From: Novosphingobium acidiphilum DSM 19966
GTDB taxonomy: Bacteria; Pseudomonadota; Alphaproteobacteria; Sphingomonadales; Sphingomonadaceae
NCBI RefSeq assembly: GCF_000429005.1
Contig: NZ_AUBA01000007.1
Location: forward strand, 124,001-188,000
Direction: 5' to 3'
Length of the DNA stretch: 64,000 bases
Of the stretch, positions 10,001-17,749 are shown in pieces. The translations under genes were made by a program, and so were the position numbers. Positions within the stretch are counted from its first letter, which is position 1. Every line of letters starts with the position of its first letter. Below the pieces are notes generated by a model. It searched no databases. It was not told the DNA's origin and saw only the letters and a program-made list of their open reading frames with translations.

Positions 10001-10184
10001 GGGCGTCACGGCCTATGGCCGCGTGGACCTGATCAACCTGTTCAACTGGCACAATTACGATCCCGCCGCGATCCAGTTCAACAGCAATGCCGCAGGGGTA
10101 CCGGTTTCGGCACAGTACAACACGACCGGTCCGATCGTCGGTTCGCCATTTACAATGAAGTTCTCGGCCGGCCTGCGGTTCTGA
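7047..10184 (+). CDS. TonB-dependent receptor with carboxypeptidase-regulatory-like domain
   Basis: The 1045-residue outer-membrane receptor starts at an ATG behind a strong GGGAGGGG site. Residues 1-37 are a long signal peptide ending ...GTVWAQ. A carboxypeptidase-regulatory-like beta domain (about 40-105, with GATIVAKDVDTGAERTTTAG) precedes the plug (about 125-275, including DTVPGMTF and the FIDGV block), and the rest is a 22-strand-type barrel ending in ...KFSAGLRF with the terminal Phe needed for outer-membrane insertion. The plug carries an unusually Gly/Ser-rich loop near residues 205-228. Such Oar-like receptors take up oligosaccharides using energy from TonB-ExbBD. It follows two LacI-type operators and precedes the halogenase homologue. 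Confidence 0.93.
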   Translation: MNHVRTAKTAGLAKLGTSLVAIAIAATLGAPGTVWAQSSQSTLRGTAPAGATIVAKDVDTGAERTTTAGPDGTYVIPGLPAGVYHVTAGANLSGDVTISVASVSVVDFGKGGAVSAADRDKIIVSGKRQTVEVHSSQVNQIVSLHDIVALPEVTRNFLEFADTVPGMTFTLGAGHNTSLRGGAQLDSAVNVFIDGVSQKDFVGSGGGTGGSGSGFTGSGGQNGNGDPGNPFSQLALAEYKVVTSNYSAEYGDAASAVVIAQTKSGTNSFHGELIADYTDEHLRASRPDEIAAGNGKAHEPDKEFGVALGGPIIKDVAHFFFSYEGKRLADYGTVYPNGQVPAAIIALLPSSVSSQFGPVTNPFREDLYFGKIDVEPSAQDRIELSGNLRIESNLTGSGGQNAVTTEAPYKNNVKRGDLRWQHSGNHWTNELRASYQDANSSAVATTASPQFDYTYFPNAPDATNSNQNSQSIINVGGPGSGIGAINRQKGWTFADNATFTNLHLAGDHTLKVGASYGSITLITQNATSNLADATYFYAVTPAGGVATTPYEVQYPNLTAGFNSAGVTTKDKQYSAYVQDNWTVNDKLEIDAGLRWDHEVVPAYLNYVTPANVVSAINGNFPGLMQSYASVLATNAPGAPGININNYISTGNNRHAPENFSPRIGFTYDFGGDGQHVLFGGYARSYNRNLFSTLALETTKIALNGNPQVYFPSPQTQDSFGNCATTTDINPTNHCYGWNPAYLTPAGLAGFQTSPTSHEVDLMNNNIKTPYSDQFSLGIRNKLGDWNTQVTVAYVASYDGIYGHWGARYADGSFYQNGSQWGAQGVPGVGSLILWDNGFKDSDFQVTLAAQKPYTKQSGWSATVSYTFSAAAQNNAYAYGAAGNMYLFDYPIAADYPTIRSTAVPRHRLVLTGTRDLPWGFQLGAKLSLATPQAASAIYGCNTGVPGCNPNNAYGGGTGGVAVLQPSGFLGYKDLDLQLTKNFTIGGVTAYGRVDLINLFNWHNYDPAAIQFNSNAAGVPVSAQYNTTGPIVGSPFTMKFSAGLRF

Positions 10185-10187
10185 CCT

Positions 10188-10233
10188 GTGCGCGTCACCC
10201 CGGCGCTGTCAGGCGCGCCGGGGTAACGCGCAC
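10188..10233 (+). terminator. long stem-loop after the receptor gene
   Basis: GTGCGCGTCACCCCGGCGC (10188-10206) pairs with GCGCCGGGGTAACGCGCAC (10215-10233): a 19-bp stem with one mismatch and an 8-nt loop, starting 3 nt after the receptor stop. There is no T-tract, so it is either a structure protecting the receptor mRNA 3' end or a weak terminator that lowers expression of the downstream enzymes. Confidence 0.6.
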
Positions 10234-10311
10234 CTGGCCCCGCCGGGCCGTCTTGCCGTCGGCGCAATGCGATTTATGGATCTACGCTCTGGTCAATTTT
10301 TCGGGTGAGTC

Positions 10312-11838
10312 ATGACACAGCAGCGGCGCGAAGGCGCGATCCGGTCGGTGGCGATCATCGGCGGCGGCACCGCCGGATGGATGACGGCGGCGGCCATTTC
10401 CAAGTCGTTTGGTCGCGATATCCATGTCCAGCTTGTCGAATCCGATGAAATCGGCACGATCGGGGTGGGCGAAGCCACCGTGCCGCATCTGTCGATGTTC
10501 AACCGCCTGCTGCAGATCGATGAAGGCGAGTTCGTGCGCCAGACCCAGGGCACGTTCAAGCTGGGCATCCAGTTCAACGACTGGGGCAGGATCGGCGATT
10601 CGTACGTGCACGGTTTTGGGACGATCGGCCGCGATCTGGGGTTGATGCCGTTTCACCAGTACTGGCTGAAGGCGCGTGCAGCCGGCCGCGCCAAGGATAT
10701 CAGCCATTATTCGCTCAACACGCTGGCCGCGCCGCAGGGCCGGTTCATGGTGCCGCCCAGCGATGCGCCACCCAACACGCCTTTGGCCGAAATTGCCTAT
10801 GCCTACCACTTCGATGCGGCGCTCTATGCGCTGTTCCTGCGCCGGCGTGCCGAAGCCCAGGGGGTCGTGCGGACCGAGGGCAAAGTGGTTGCGGTAAACC
10901 AGGCCGGCGAAAGCGGGTTTGTCGAAAGCGTGCAACTGGAAAGCGGCGCGGTGATCGCGGCCGACCTGTTTGTCGATTGCAGCGGATTTCGCGCGCTGCT
11001 GATCGAACAGACATTGCACGCCGGATACGAAGACTGGTCGCAGTGGCTGCCGTGCGATCGCGCGGTGGCGGTGCCTTGCGCCAAAGTCGGGCCCCCTACC
11101 CCCTATACCCGCTCCACCGCGCGCACCGCCGGCTGGCAATGGCGTATCCCGCTGCAGCATCGCACCGGCAACGGCCATGTATACAGCAGCGCGTTCATCA
11201 GCGACGCGCAGGCCGAAGAAATCCTGATCGCCAATCTCGATGGGCGGCCGCTGGCCGATCCGCGGCTGGTGCGGTTTACGACCGGGCGCCGCCGCAAGAT
11301 CTGGGACAAGAACGTTGTCGCGATCGGACTGTCATCGGGTTTTATCGAGCCGCTGGAATCGACCGCGATTTTCCTGATCCAGTCGGGCATCAACCGGTTG
11401 ATGGGCCTGTTTCCGCAGGCGGGCTTCGACCGGATCCTGCAGGACACTTACAACGCCCAAATGCATTTCGAGTACGAACGGATCAGGGATTTCATCATTC
11501 TGCACTATCGCGCCACGCAGCGCGATGATTCCGAATTCTGGAACCATGTGCGCACGATGACCATCCCGGACACGCTGCAATCATACATCGACCTGTTCGC
11601 CGCCAACGGGCAGTTTTTTCGCGAAGGGACCGAACTGTTCGGCCTGACCAGCTGGGTCCAGGTCATGCTGGGACAAGGCATCACGCCGCGCACGTACCAC
11701 CCCGCCGTCGACTGGGTCAAAGATGGCGATGTGATGAACCTGGTCCAGCACGTGGAACAGGTCATTGCCGCCAATGTCGCGCTGATCCCCCGGCATGAAG
11801 ATTTCATCGCGCGCCATTGTGCGGCGCAACCTGCCTGA
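10312..11838 (+). CDS. flavin-dependent tryptophan-halogenase family protein (PrnA-like)
   Basis: The 508-residue protein has the FAD-binding GGGTAGW motif (residues 17-23), the halogenase signature WQWRIP (275-280), the lysine that holds hypohalous acid in this family (Lys83 in TFKLGIQF) and the glutamate of the GFIEPLES block (Glu346). So all the known catalytic positions are present. True members chlorinate or brominate tryptophan or other indoles using FADH2 from a partner reductase, and no reductase gene is nearby. Homologues next to TonB-dependent receptors in carbohydrate loci of Caulobacter, Xanthomonas and sphingomonads have no proven reaction. It lies downstream of the receptor and 23 bp before the next enzyme, so the role is probably tied to glycan use. 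Confidence 0.85.
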   Translation: MTQQRREGAIRSVAIIGGGTAGWMTAAAISKSFGRDIHVQLVESDEIGTIGVGEATVPHLSMFNRLLQIDEGEFVRQTQGTFKLGIQFNDWGRIGDSYVHGFGTIGRDLGLMPFHQYWLKARAAGRAKDISHYSLNTLAAPQGRFMVPPSDAPPNTPLAEIAYAYHFDAALYALFLRRRAEAQGVVRTEGKVVAVNQAGESGFVESVQLESGAVIAADLFVDCSGFRALLIEQTLHAGYEDWSQWLPCDRAVAVPCAKVGPPTPYTRSTARTAGWQWRIPLQHRTGNGHVYSSAFISDAQAEEILIANLDGRPLADPRLVRFTTGRRRKIWDKNVVAIGLSSGFIEPLESTAIFLIQSGINRLMGLFPQAGFDRILQDTYNAQMHFEYERIRDFIILHYRATQRDDSEFWNHVRTMTIPDTLQSYIDLFAANGQFFREGTELFGLTSWVQVMLGQGITPRTYHPAVDWVKDGDVMNLVQHVEQVIAANVALIPRHEDFIARHCAAQPA

Positions 11839-11861
11839 TTTCACCCGGAAAGGACGCGTGG

Positions 11862-13784
11862 ATGGCTCTGATGGATGTGTTGGCGCGCACCGCCCTGGCC
11901 ATCAGCGCCCTGCCGCTGTGCGCCGCAGCCCCCGCACCCGAAGCGCCGCGCGATGTGGCGCTGACCCTGAAACCGGACGACGTCATTCCCACCGGCAATG
12001 ACTGGATCGCACTGCCGACGATCCGCGCCGGCGATGGGGCGATCCGCGATTTCAACGTGATATCGATGCGGTATCGCGGACTGGTGGAAATGGCCGGGTT
12101 GGCGGGGCGCGCGCTGATAACCCCGTTCGTCGAAATCGACGGTCACGATCGTCCGCTTGAACAGATCGCCTGGACGTTGCGCGATTACTGGATTCCCACC
12201 GCGACGATGACGGCAGACGGTCTGCGCATCAGTGTGACCTATGTCGCGCCGCCCGAAAGCCGCGCCGCGATCATCCGGTTTCGCATCACCAACCTGACCG
12301 ATCATCGTGTGCACGTGGCGCCCGGCGTGCGGCTTGGCTGGGGCGCCACCCACCGGGTAACCTATTCGCCCGAACCACTTGGCGGCGCCCGCACGATGAC
12401 GCCGACGCCGATCGACACCGATATGCAGGTGTTCAGCTATGGCACCGATGACGCGCATGTTGCCTGGGGTTTCGGCTATGTCGGATCGCAGGCGGTGCTG
12501 CAGCCGGGCGCCGATCCCGGACTGATTGCCCGCCACCCCGATGATCTGGCACCGGGCCAGACACTCGACATGCATTACCTGATCGGTGCAGGGATGGAAG
12601 AATACAGCGCCGCCTATGCCATGCGCGTGCTGAACGCGCGGATCGACCGGTATGGCATCGATGGGGTGATCGACCAGGCCGCGCTGGCCCTGCACCGCCT
12701 GACCCGCACCACCGGGCAGGCCGATCTCGACCGGATCATGAACCGCAACCTGCTGTTCACGCACTTTTTCGCGTGGGGCCGTGCGATCGACACCGAACAG
12801 TTCGTCGGGGTGACGTCGCGATCAAACCGCTATTACGTGTCGGCCGCGTTCTGGGATCGCGACGCGCTGCTGTGGAGTTTCCCGGCGCTGCTCGACAGCG
12901 ATCGGGCGCGCGCGCGCCAGGCGATCGACTACGCGTTCACCATTCAGGGCCGCAATATCGGCATCCACAGCCGGTTTATCGATGGCGTGGTGCTGGAAGA
13001 CGGGCTGGAACTGGATGAACTGGTGGCGCCGGTCCATGCGCTGGCCCGGTATGTGCGGGTTACGCACGATGCCACAGCGCTGTCCGAGCACCGCGCGCGG
13101 GTGGCAGCACTGCTGGAGCAACTGGCCGCGCTGCGCGATCCGGCGACCGGGCTTTATGCAACATTCCAGGACGCGCAGGATGAATATATCCGCAAGCCCT
13201 TTTCGATTTACGACAATGTGCTGGTGTGGCGCGCGTTGCTCGATTGGGCCGATACCGGGGCGACGCCTGCCGGTGCCGCGGCCTTGCGCACCGAGGCGGC
13301 GCATCTGAGGGCCGCAATCCTGCACCATGGCGTCCATGATGCGCCCGGCGCCACCGGTCCGATCCTGGCGGCCAGCGTCGATGCGCACGACGCGGATTGC
13401 AACGATGTGCCCCCCGGATCGCTGATGAAACTGCCGGCACTGGGCTTTATCGGCGCCGATGATCCGCTGTTTGTGCGCACATATGCCTGGCTGCATTCGG
13501 CGCGTTATCGCTATGGCTATGCCGATCAACCGTTTGGCCTGCCCGGCAGCTATCGCCTGCCGTTCACCACGTCTTGGGCGGTGGCCGACCACTTGCGATT
13601 GCAAGCGGGTCGCGAACGGGCGCTGAAAATCCTGCGCCAAAGCCCGTGGGACGGCGGTATCGTGACCGAAGGGGTCAAACCGCAGACCGGCCTGCCCGAC
13701 AGCCAGGGCCTGGCCTTTGCCACGGCAGCGGGTTACGTGGCGCATGCCATTTGCGACACATTCTGCATCGATCGCCCGCAATGA
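11862..13784 (+). CDS. six-hairpin glycosidase-like protein, exported
   Basis: I chose the ATG at 11862, 8 nt after GGAAAGGA, giving 640 residues; the frame extends a further 15 codons upstream into the halogenase gene. The start MALMDVLARTALAISALPLCAAAPA looks like a signal peptide. Residues about 30-260 look like a beta-sandwich (EIDGHDRPLEQIAWTLRDYWIPT), and from about 270 the sequence is helical with the pattern of an (alpha/alpha)6 barrel: MNRNLLFTHFFAWGRAID, AAFWDRDALLWSFPALL and FSIYDNVLVWRALLDWAD. The WDRDALLW block is typical of glycosidases related to GH63/GH37 and debranching enzymes. I cannot name the family or substrate. The stop overlaps the next start (ATGA), so the two are translationally coupled. 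Confidence 0.78.
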   Translation: MALMDVLARTALAISALPLCAAAPAPEAPRDVALTLKPDDVIPTGNDWIALPTIRAGDGAIRDFNVISMRYRGLVEMAGLAGRALITPFVEIDGHDRPLEQIAWTLRDYWIPTATMTADGLRISVTYVAPPESRAAIIRFRITNLTDHRVHVAPGVRLGWGATHRVTYSPEPLGGARTMTPTPIDTDMQVFSYGTDDAHVAWGFGYVGSQAVLQPGADPGLIARHPDDLAPGQTLDMHYLIGAGMEEYSAAYAMRVLNARIDRYGIDGVIDQAALALHRLTRTTGQADLDRIMNRNLLFTHFFAWGRAIDTEQFVGVTSRSNRYYVSAAFWDRDALLWSFPALLDSDRARARQAIDYAFTIQGRNIGIHSRFIDGVVLEDGLELDELVAPVHALARYVRVTHDATALSEHRARVAALLEQLAALRDPATGLYATFQDAQDEYIRKPFSIYDNVLVWRALLDWADTGATPAGAAALRTEAAHLRAAILHHGVHDAPGATGPILAASVDAHDADCNDVPPGSLMKLPALGFIGADDPLFVRTYAWLHSARYRYGYADQPFGLPGSYRLPFTTSWAVADHLRLQAGRERALKILRQSPWDGGIVTEGVKPQTGLPDSQGLAFATAAGYVAHAICDTFCIDRPQ

Positions 13785-15340
13785 TCCGCCGCTTGCGCCC
13801 CCACTTGCTGCCGGCGCTGGTCGCGCTGCTGACCGCTTCGCCCGGATTTGCCGAACCGCCGCCCGATCGCGTGATTGTCCACGCCGCCGACCCGGGCCAC
13901 GATTTCCCGCATTTCTGGGAAGCGATGTTCGGATCGGGCCGCGCGGTGCTGTCGCTGCGCGGCCAATACCGCGAAGATCTTGCCGCGATGAAAGCCGCGA
14001 CCGACCTGCGCTATGTCCGGTTTCATGCCATTCTGCATGATGAAAACGGCGTCTATGGCGAAGATGCACAGGGCCGTGCGGTCTACAATTTCAGCTATGT
14101 CGATCAGATCTACGACGGCCTGCTGGCACAGGGCGTGCGCCCCGTGGTCGAAATCGGGTTCATGCCGCAGCAACTGGCCGAACGCCACGCGGTCCACCCG
14201 TTCTGGTACCACCCGATCGTCGCCCCACCCCGCGACTATGTCCGCTGGGATGACCTGATCCGCGCGCTGGGGCGGCATCTTGTCGAACGCTATGGCATTG
14301 ACGAAGTGGCGCAATGGTACTTCGAGGTGTGGAACGAACCCAACATCGATTTTTGGGCGGGCGAACCCAAGCAGGGCACCTATTTCAAGCTTTATGAACA
14401 CACTGCGCGAGCGCTGAAAACGGTCGACACGCGCTTGCGCGTCGGCGGTCCAGCCACGTCAAGCGCGCACTGGGTGCCTGAATTCATCGCCCATATGGCC
14501 GCAGACAAAGTGCCGGTCGATTTCATTTCGACGCATGGCTATGCCGATGACACGGTCGAAGACCTGTTCGGCACGTCCGAGGTGATCCCGATGGAACAAC
14601 GGCTATGCCGCGCGGTCCGCAAAGTGCACGATCAGATTGCGGCTTCGCCCCGCCCCGACTTGCCGCTGTTCTGGACCGAATGGAACGTGCCCTCGTATGG
14701 CGATCTGAACGCGCGGGACAGCGCTTATATGGGCGCGGCGCTGGCCGACGATATCGCGCAATGCGACGGCCTGGCGCAAATGATGTCCTTGTGGACGTTC
14801 AGCGCCGTGTTCGAAGAAGGCGGTCCCGACACAGCCCCGTTTCACGGACAATTCGGCCTGATCGGCCCCGGCGGGATCCGCAAACCGGGTTTCACGGCGT
14901 TTGCCCTGTTGCATCGCCTGGGGCAGATACGGCTGGCGGCAGATGGCACGCAGGTGCTGGCGACACGACGCGCCGACGGAGCCCTGGCGATCGCCGTGTG
15001 GAATCTGGCCCCCCCGGATCGGCCGGGCATGCCACGCCATGTAGCCCTGCGGGTCGATACGGTACGGCCCGGTCAGACGGTGCGGGTGACATTGCTCGAT
15101 ACCTGGCACGGCAATACCCAAACCGCCTACCGCACGATGGGAAGCCCGCAATACCCGACGCGTGCGCAGATCGAGGCGCTCAACCACGTTGCGCAAGTGC
15201 CCGCAGCCACGCCCGCCCAGGCCGATGCCGGCGGCTGGATTACGCTCGATCTGGCGCCCAACGCCGTTGCACTGGTTGAACCCGTCGCAGCCCGACGACC
15301 GGTGCCTCGCCCGGCCGGCGCGGTCGGCACAAAGCAGTGA
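13781..15340 (+). CDS. GH39 glycoside hydrolase
   Basis: The gene starts at the ATG that overlaps the previous stop (ATGA at 13781-13784), which gives 519 residues with a signal peptide ending near SPGFA. The TIM barrel has the GH39 acid/base Glu186 in FEVWNEPN and the nucleophile Glu300 in WTEWN, plus the block VEIGFMPQQLA. GH39 contains beta-xylosidases, alpha-L-iduronidases and other retaining exo-enzymes, so the sugar it removes cannot be fixed from sequence. Coupling to the six-hairpin protein suggests that the two act on the same side chain or linkage of the polymer. The C-terminal beta-sandwich (from about residue 390) is normal for the family. Confidence 0.88.
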   Translation: MIRRLRPHLLPALVALLTASPGFAEPPPDRVIVHAADPGHDFPHFWEAMFGSGRAVLSLRGQYREDLAAMKAATDLRYVRFHAILHDENGVYGEDAQGRAVYNFSYVDQIYDGLLAQGVRPVVEIGFMPQQLAERHAVHPFWYHPIVAPPRDYVRWDDLIRALGRHLVERYGIDEVAQWYFEVWNEPNIDFWAGEPKQGTYFKLYEHTARALKTVDTRLRVGGPATSSAHWVPEFIAHMAADKVPVDFISTHGYADDTVEDLFGTSEVIPMEQRLCRAVRKVHDQIAASPRPDLPLFWTEWNVPSYGDLNARDSAYMGAALADDIAQCDGLAQMMSLWTFSAVFEEGGPDTAPFHGQFGLIGPGGIRKPGFTAFALLHRLGQIRLAADGTQVLATRRADGALAIAVWNLAPPDRPGMPRHVALRVDTVRPGQTVRVTLLDTWHGNTQTAYRTMGSPQYPTRAQIEALNHVAQVPAATPAQADAGGWITLDLAPNAVALVEPVAARRPVPRPAGAVGTKQ

Positions 15341-15378
15341 GGCCAGCCACGGCCGCCGCATGTCAGTGATGGGGAAAA

Positions 15379-15452
15379 TGGAGGCCCGAGCCGGAATCGA
15401 ACCGGCATAAACGGATTTGCAGTCCGGCGCGTAACCATTCCGCCATCGGGCC
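15379..15452 (-). tRNA. tRNA-Cys (GCA)
   Basis: Read on the minus strand, the 7-bp acceptor stem GGCCCGA/TCGGGCC, a D-arm starting GCGGAATGGTTACGC, an anticodon loop CTGCAAA with anticodon GCA, and the T-arm loop GTTCGATTC fold into a canonical cloverleaf. U73 is present, as expected for cysteine tRNA, and the terminal CCA is encoded (15379-15381). It lies alone between the GH39 gene and the crotonase gene; tRNA genes are common boundaries of accessory regions, here marking the end of the glycan locus. Confidence 0.97.
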
Positions 15453-15520
15453 CCCGACACGCGGTGCGTGGGAAACGGGCGGTTAGCAACCTGTGCGGCA
15501 TTGGGCAACGGGTTTCTTGA

Positions 15521-16324
15521 TCAGGGGTCAATGAATTCGGGCGCGCGGCGCTCCATGCCCGCCCGCACCGATTCGATCTGGCCCGCCGATCCCATCAGAT
15601 CGATCTGGCTCAGGCTTTCGGCCATCAGCACTTGCGCGTCATCCATCAGTGGCGTGCGGTTCGAAAGATCCTTGGCGGCGCGCACCGCGTGCGGGCTTTT
15701 GCCGGCAATGTCATGCGCGAGCGCCATGGCGCGGCTCAGCGGATCGGGGTCGACATGGGTGACAAAGCCCATGTCCGCGGCTTGTGCGCCGGTGAATTCG
15801 CGATGGGTATAGGTCATTTCGCGCAGCACATCGTCGCGCACATTGCCGCGCCACAGCAGGTATCCGCCCATATCGGGCACCAGCCCCCATTTAACCTCCA
15901 TCACCGCCATGCGCGTGTCGGGATGGGCGATGCGGATATCGGCGCCGCTGGCAATCTGCAGCCCGCCGCCAAAGCACACGCCGTGTACCGCTGCGATCAC
16001 CGGCATCGGCAGATCGCGCCAGATCGTGGCGACATATTGCGGGCGATTGGCCAGGCCGTGGGTGCGGGTGGCCAGCGATCCATCCTTCCACCGGTCTTCG
16101 CGGCCAAAGCTCGACAGGTCGAGCCCGGCGCAAAATGCGCGCCCCGCGCCCGACAGCACCACCGCGCGCACGCCCGGCAGGCTGCGCACATGTTCGCCCG
16201 CGGCAATCACCGCTTCGAACATGGCATCGTCAAGCGCATTCATCTTGTCCGCGCGGTCGAGCAGCACGTGCGCAACGTGGTTTTCAAGGCTGACCGTCAC
16301 GCGATCGGCAAAATTCTGGATCAT
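15521..16324 (-). CDS. crotonase/enoyl-CoA hydratase family protein
   Basis: This is a cytosolic acyl-CoA hydratase/isomerase-fold enzyme of about 267 residues. The two oxyanion-hole loops are visible (SGAGRAFCAGLDLSSF and VHGVCFGGGLQIASGADIRIA) as is the EVKWGLVPDMGG segment that carries an active-site glutamate. I prefer the ATG at 16324 (MIQNFADRV); an in-frame ATG at 16348 falls inside a large palindrome and would add eight residues. It could act in fatty-acid or amino-acid degradation; the exact acyl-CoA is unknown. The gene follows the aminotransferase on the same strand but is separated from it by that palindrome, so it may be read separately. Confidence 0.88.
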   Translation of the reverse strand: MIQNFADRVTVSLENHVAHVLLDRADKMNALDDAMFEAVIAAGEHVRSLPGVRAVVLSGAGRAFCAGLDLSSFGREDRWKDGSLATRTHGLANRPQYVATIWRDLPMPVIAAVHGVCFGGGLQIASGADIRIAHPDTRMAVMEVKWGLVPDMGGYLLWRGNVRDDVLREMTYTHREFTGAQAADMGFVTHVDPDPLSRAMALAHDIAGKSPHAVRAAKDLSNRTPLMDDAQVLMAESLSQIDLMGSAGQIESVRAGMERRAPEFIDP

Positions 16325-16333
16325 GGCATCGGT

Positions 16334-16368
16334 CCCGGGCAATTTCATCGATCGATGAATTGCCCGGG
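16334..16368 (-). terminator. 35-nt near-perfect palindrome between aminotransferase and crotonase genes
   Basis: CCCGGGCAATTTCATCG (16334-16350) is the inverted repeat of ATCGATGAATTGCCCGGG with a single bulged T. It begins 22 bp after the aminotransferase stop. No T-tract follows, but the length and near-perfect pairing suggest a transcription-ending or RNA-stabilising hairpin for the upstream gene. It could alternatively be an operator for the crotonase gene. Confidence 0.55.
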
Positions 16369-16390
16369 ATGCCCGGAAAGTCCAGCCCGA

Positions 16391-17590
16391 TCAGGCCGCG
16401 GTGGCGTTGACGCCCATGCTGGCAAGATACCGGCGAATGTTGCGCGCGGCCTGGCGCAGGCGCTGTTCGTTTTCCACAAGCGCGATGCGCACATAGCCTT
16501 CGCCATCTTCGCCATAGCCCACGCCCGGTGCCACCGCGACTTCGGCCTGGGTCAGCAATTGCTTGGAAAATTCCAGGCTGCCCAGGTGGCGCAGGGCCGG
16601 CGGCAGCGGTGCCCAGGCAAACATCGAGGCAGGCGGGCTGGGAATATCCCACCCGGCGCGGCCAAAGCTTTCGACCAGCACATCGCGCCGCTTTTGATAC
16701 AGCAGGCGGTTGGTTTCAACGATGTCCTGCGGCCCGTTGAGCGCCGCGCACGTCGCCGCCTGGATCGGGGTGAACGCGCCATAGTCGAGATAGCTTTTCA
16801 CGCGTGTCAGCGCGGCGATCAGTTGCCGGTTGCCCACCGCAAATCCGACGCGCCACCCGGCCATCGAGAACGTCTTGCTCATGCTGGTGAATTCGACCGC
16901 GACATCCTTGGCGCCCGGCACTTCAAGGATCGAACGCGTCGGCTTGCCGTCGTAATACAGTTCGGAATAGGCCAGATCCGACAGCACCCACACCTTGTTT
17001 TCGCGCGCCCACGCCACCAGCCGCTCGTAAAACGCCAGGTCGACGGTTTCGGCGGTGGGGTTCGACGGATAATTGACGATCAGCACCGAAGGACGCGGCA
17101 CCGAATAGCGCATCGCCCGATCAAGCGATTCCCAGTACCGATCGTCGGGCGTGGTCGGCACCGACCGGATCGTCGCACCCGCAATGATGAACCCGAACGT
17201 ATGGATCGGATAGCTGGGGTTGGGCGCCAGCACGACATCGCCAGGCGCGGTGATCGCGGTGGCCAGGCTGGCCAGCCCTTCCTTCGATCCCAGCGTCATC
17301 ACCACTTCGGTTTCGGGATCGAGATCGACGCCGAACCGGCGCGCATAATAGTTGGCCTGCGCCTTGCGCACACCGGGGATCCCGCGCGATGCGGAATAAC
17401 CGTGGGCCGACGGCTTTTGCGCCACTTCGCACAGCTTTTCGATCACATGCGGTGGCGGCGGCAGATCGGGATTGCCCATGCCAAGGTCGATGATATCCCG
17501 CCCTTCGGCGCGTGCCGCGGCCCGCATGCCGTTGACTTCGGCGATGACATAGGGCGGCAGGCGCTTCATGCGATAGAATTCTTCGTCCAC
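16391..17590 (-). CDS. PLP-dependent aminotransferase, fold type I (AlaC / LL-diaminopimelate aminotransferase-like)
   Basis: I chose the GTG at 17590, since GGAGAAAG lies 14 nt upstream and the family N-terminus then reads (M)DEEFYRMKRLPPYVIAEVN; an ATG at 17569 is the alternative. The 399-residue product has the PLP lysine Lys239 in SMSKTFSMAGWRVGF, the NYPSNPTA block that binds the cofactor, and the YSASRG and DLGMGNPDLPP segments. Close families include glutamate-pyruvate transaminase AlaC and methionine or aspartate aminotransferases. Best call is alanine-forming aminotransferase; the exact substrate is uncertain. It is divergent from phaC across about 160 bp. Confidence 0.9.
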   Translation of the reverse strand: MDEEFYRMKRLPPYVIAEVNGMRAAARAEGRDIIDLGMGNPDLPPPPHVIEKLCEVAQKPSAHGYSASRGIPGVRKAQANYYARRFGVDLDPETEVVMTLGSKEGLASLATAITAPGDVVLAPNPSYPIHTFGFIIAGATIRSVPTTPDDRYWESLDRAMRYSVPRPSVLIVNYPSNPTAETVDLAFYERLVAWARENKVWVLSDLAYSELYYDGKPTRSILEVPGAKDVAVEFTSMSKTFSMAGWRVGFAVGNRQLIAALTRVKSYLDYGAFTPIQAATCAALNGPQDIVETNRLLYQKRRDVLVESFGRAGWDIPSPPASMFAWAPLPPALRHLGSLEFSKQLLTQAEVAVAPGVGYGEDGEGYVRIALVENEQRLRQAARNIRRYLASMGVNATAA

Positions 17591-17749
17591 GGCGCGGGGT
17601 CTTTCTCCATTGGGTGCGTGTCCCCGTCCCCTACGCCAAATGGCGCCGCATGAAAACCGTCCTGCTTTCGCGCGGCGCGCGGCACGACTGCGTGTGGATA
17701 TCACGCGCGCAAGGGGCTATGACCGGGATCAAGCGGAAAAGGGAATGCC

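Noticed and set aside
15379..15452. genomic island integration at tRNA-Cys
   Set aside because: The glycan locus ends beside a tRNA gene, which is suggestive, but no integrase, direct repeat of the tRNA end or change in base composition was seen.
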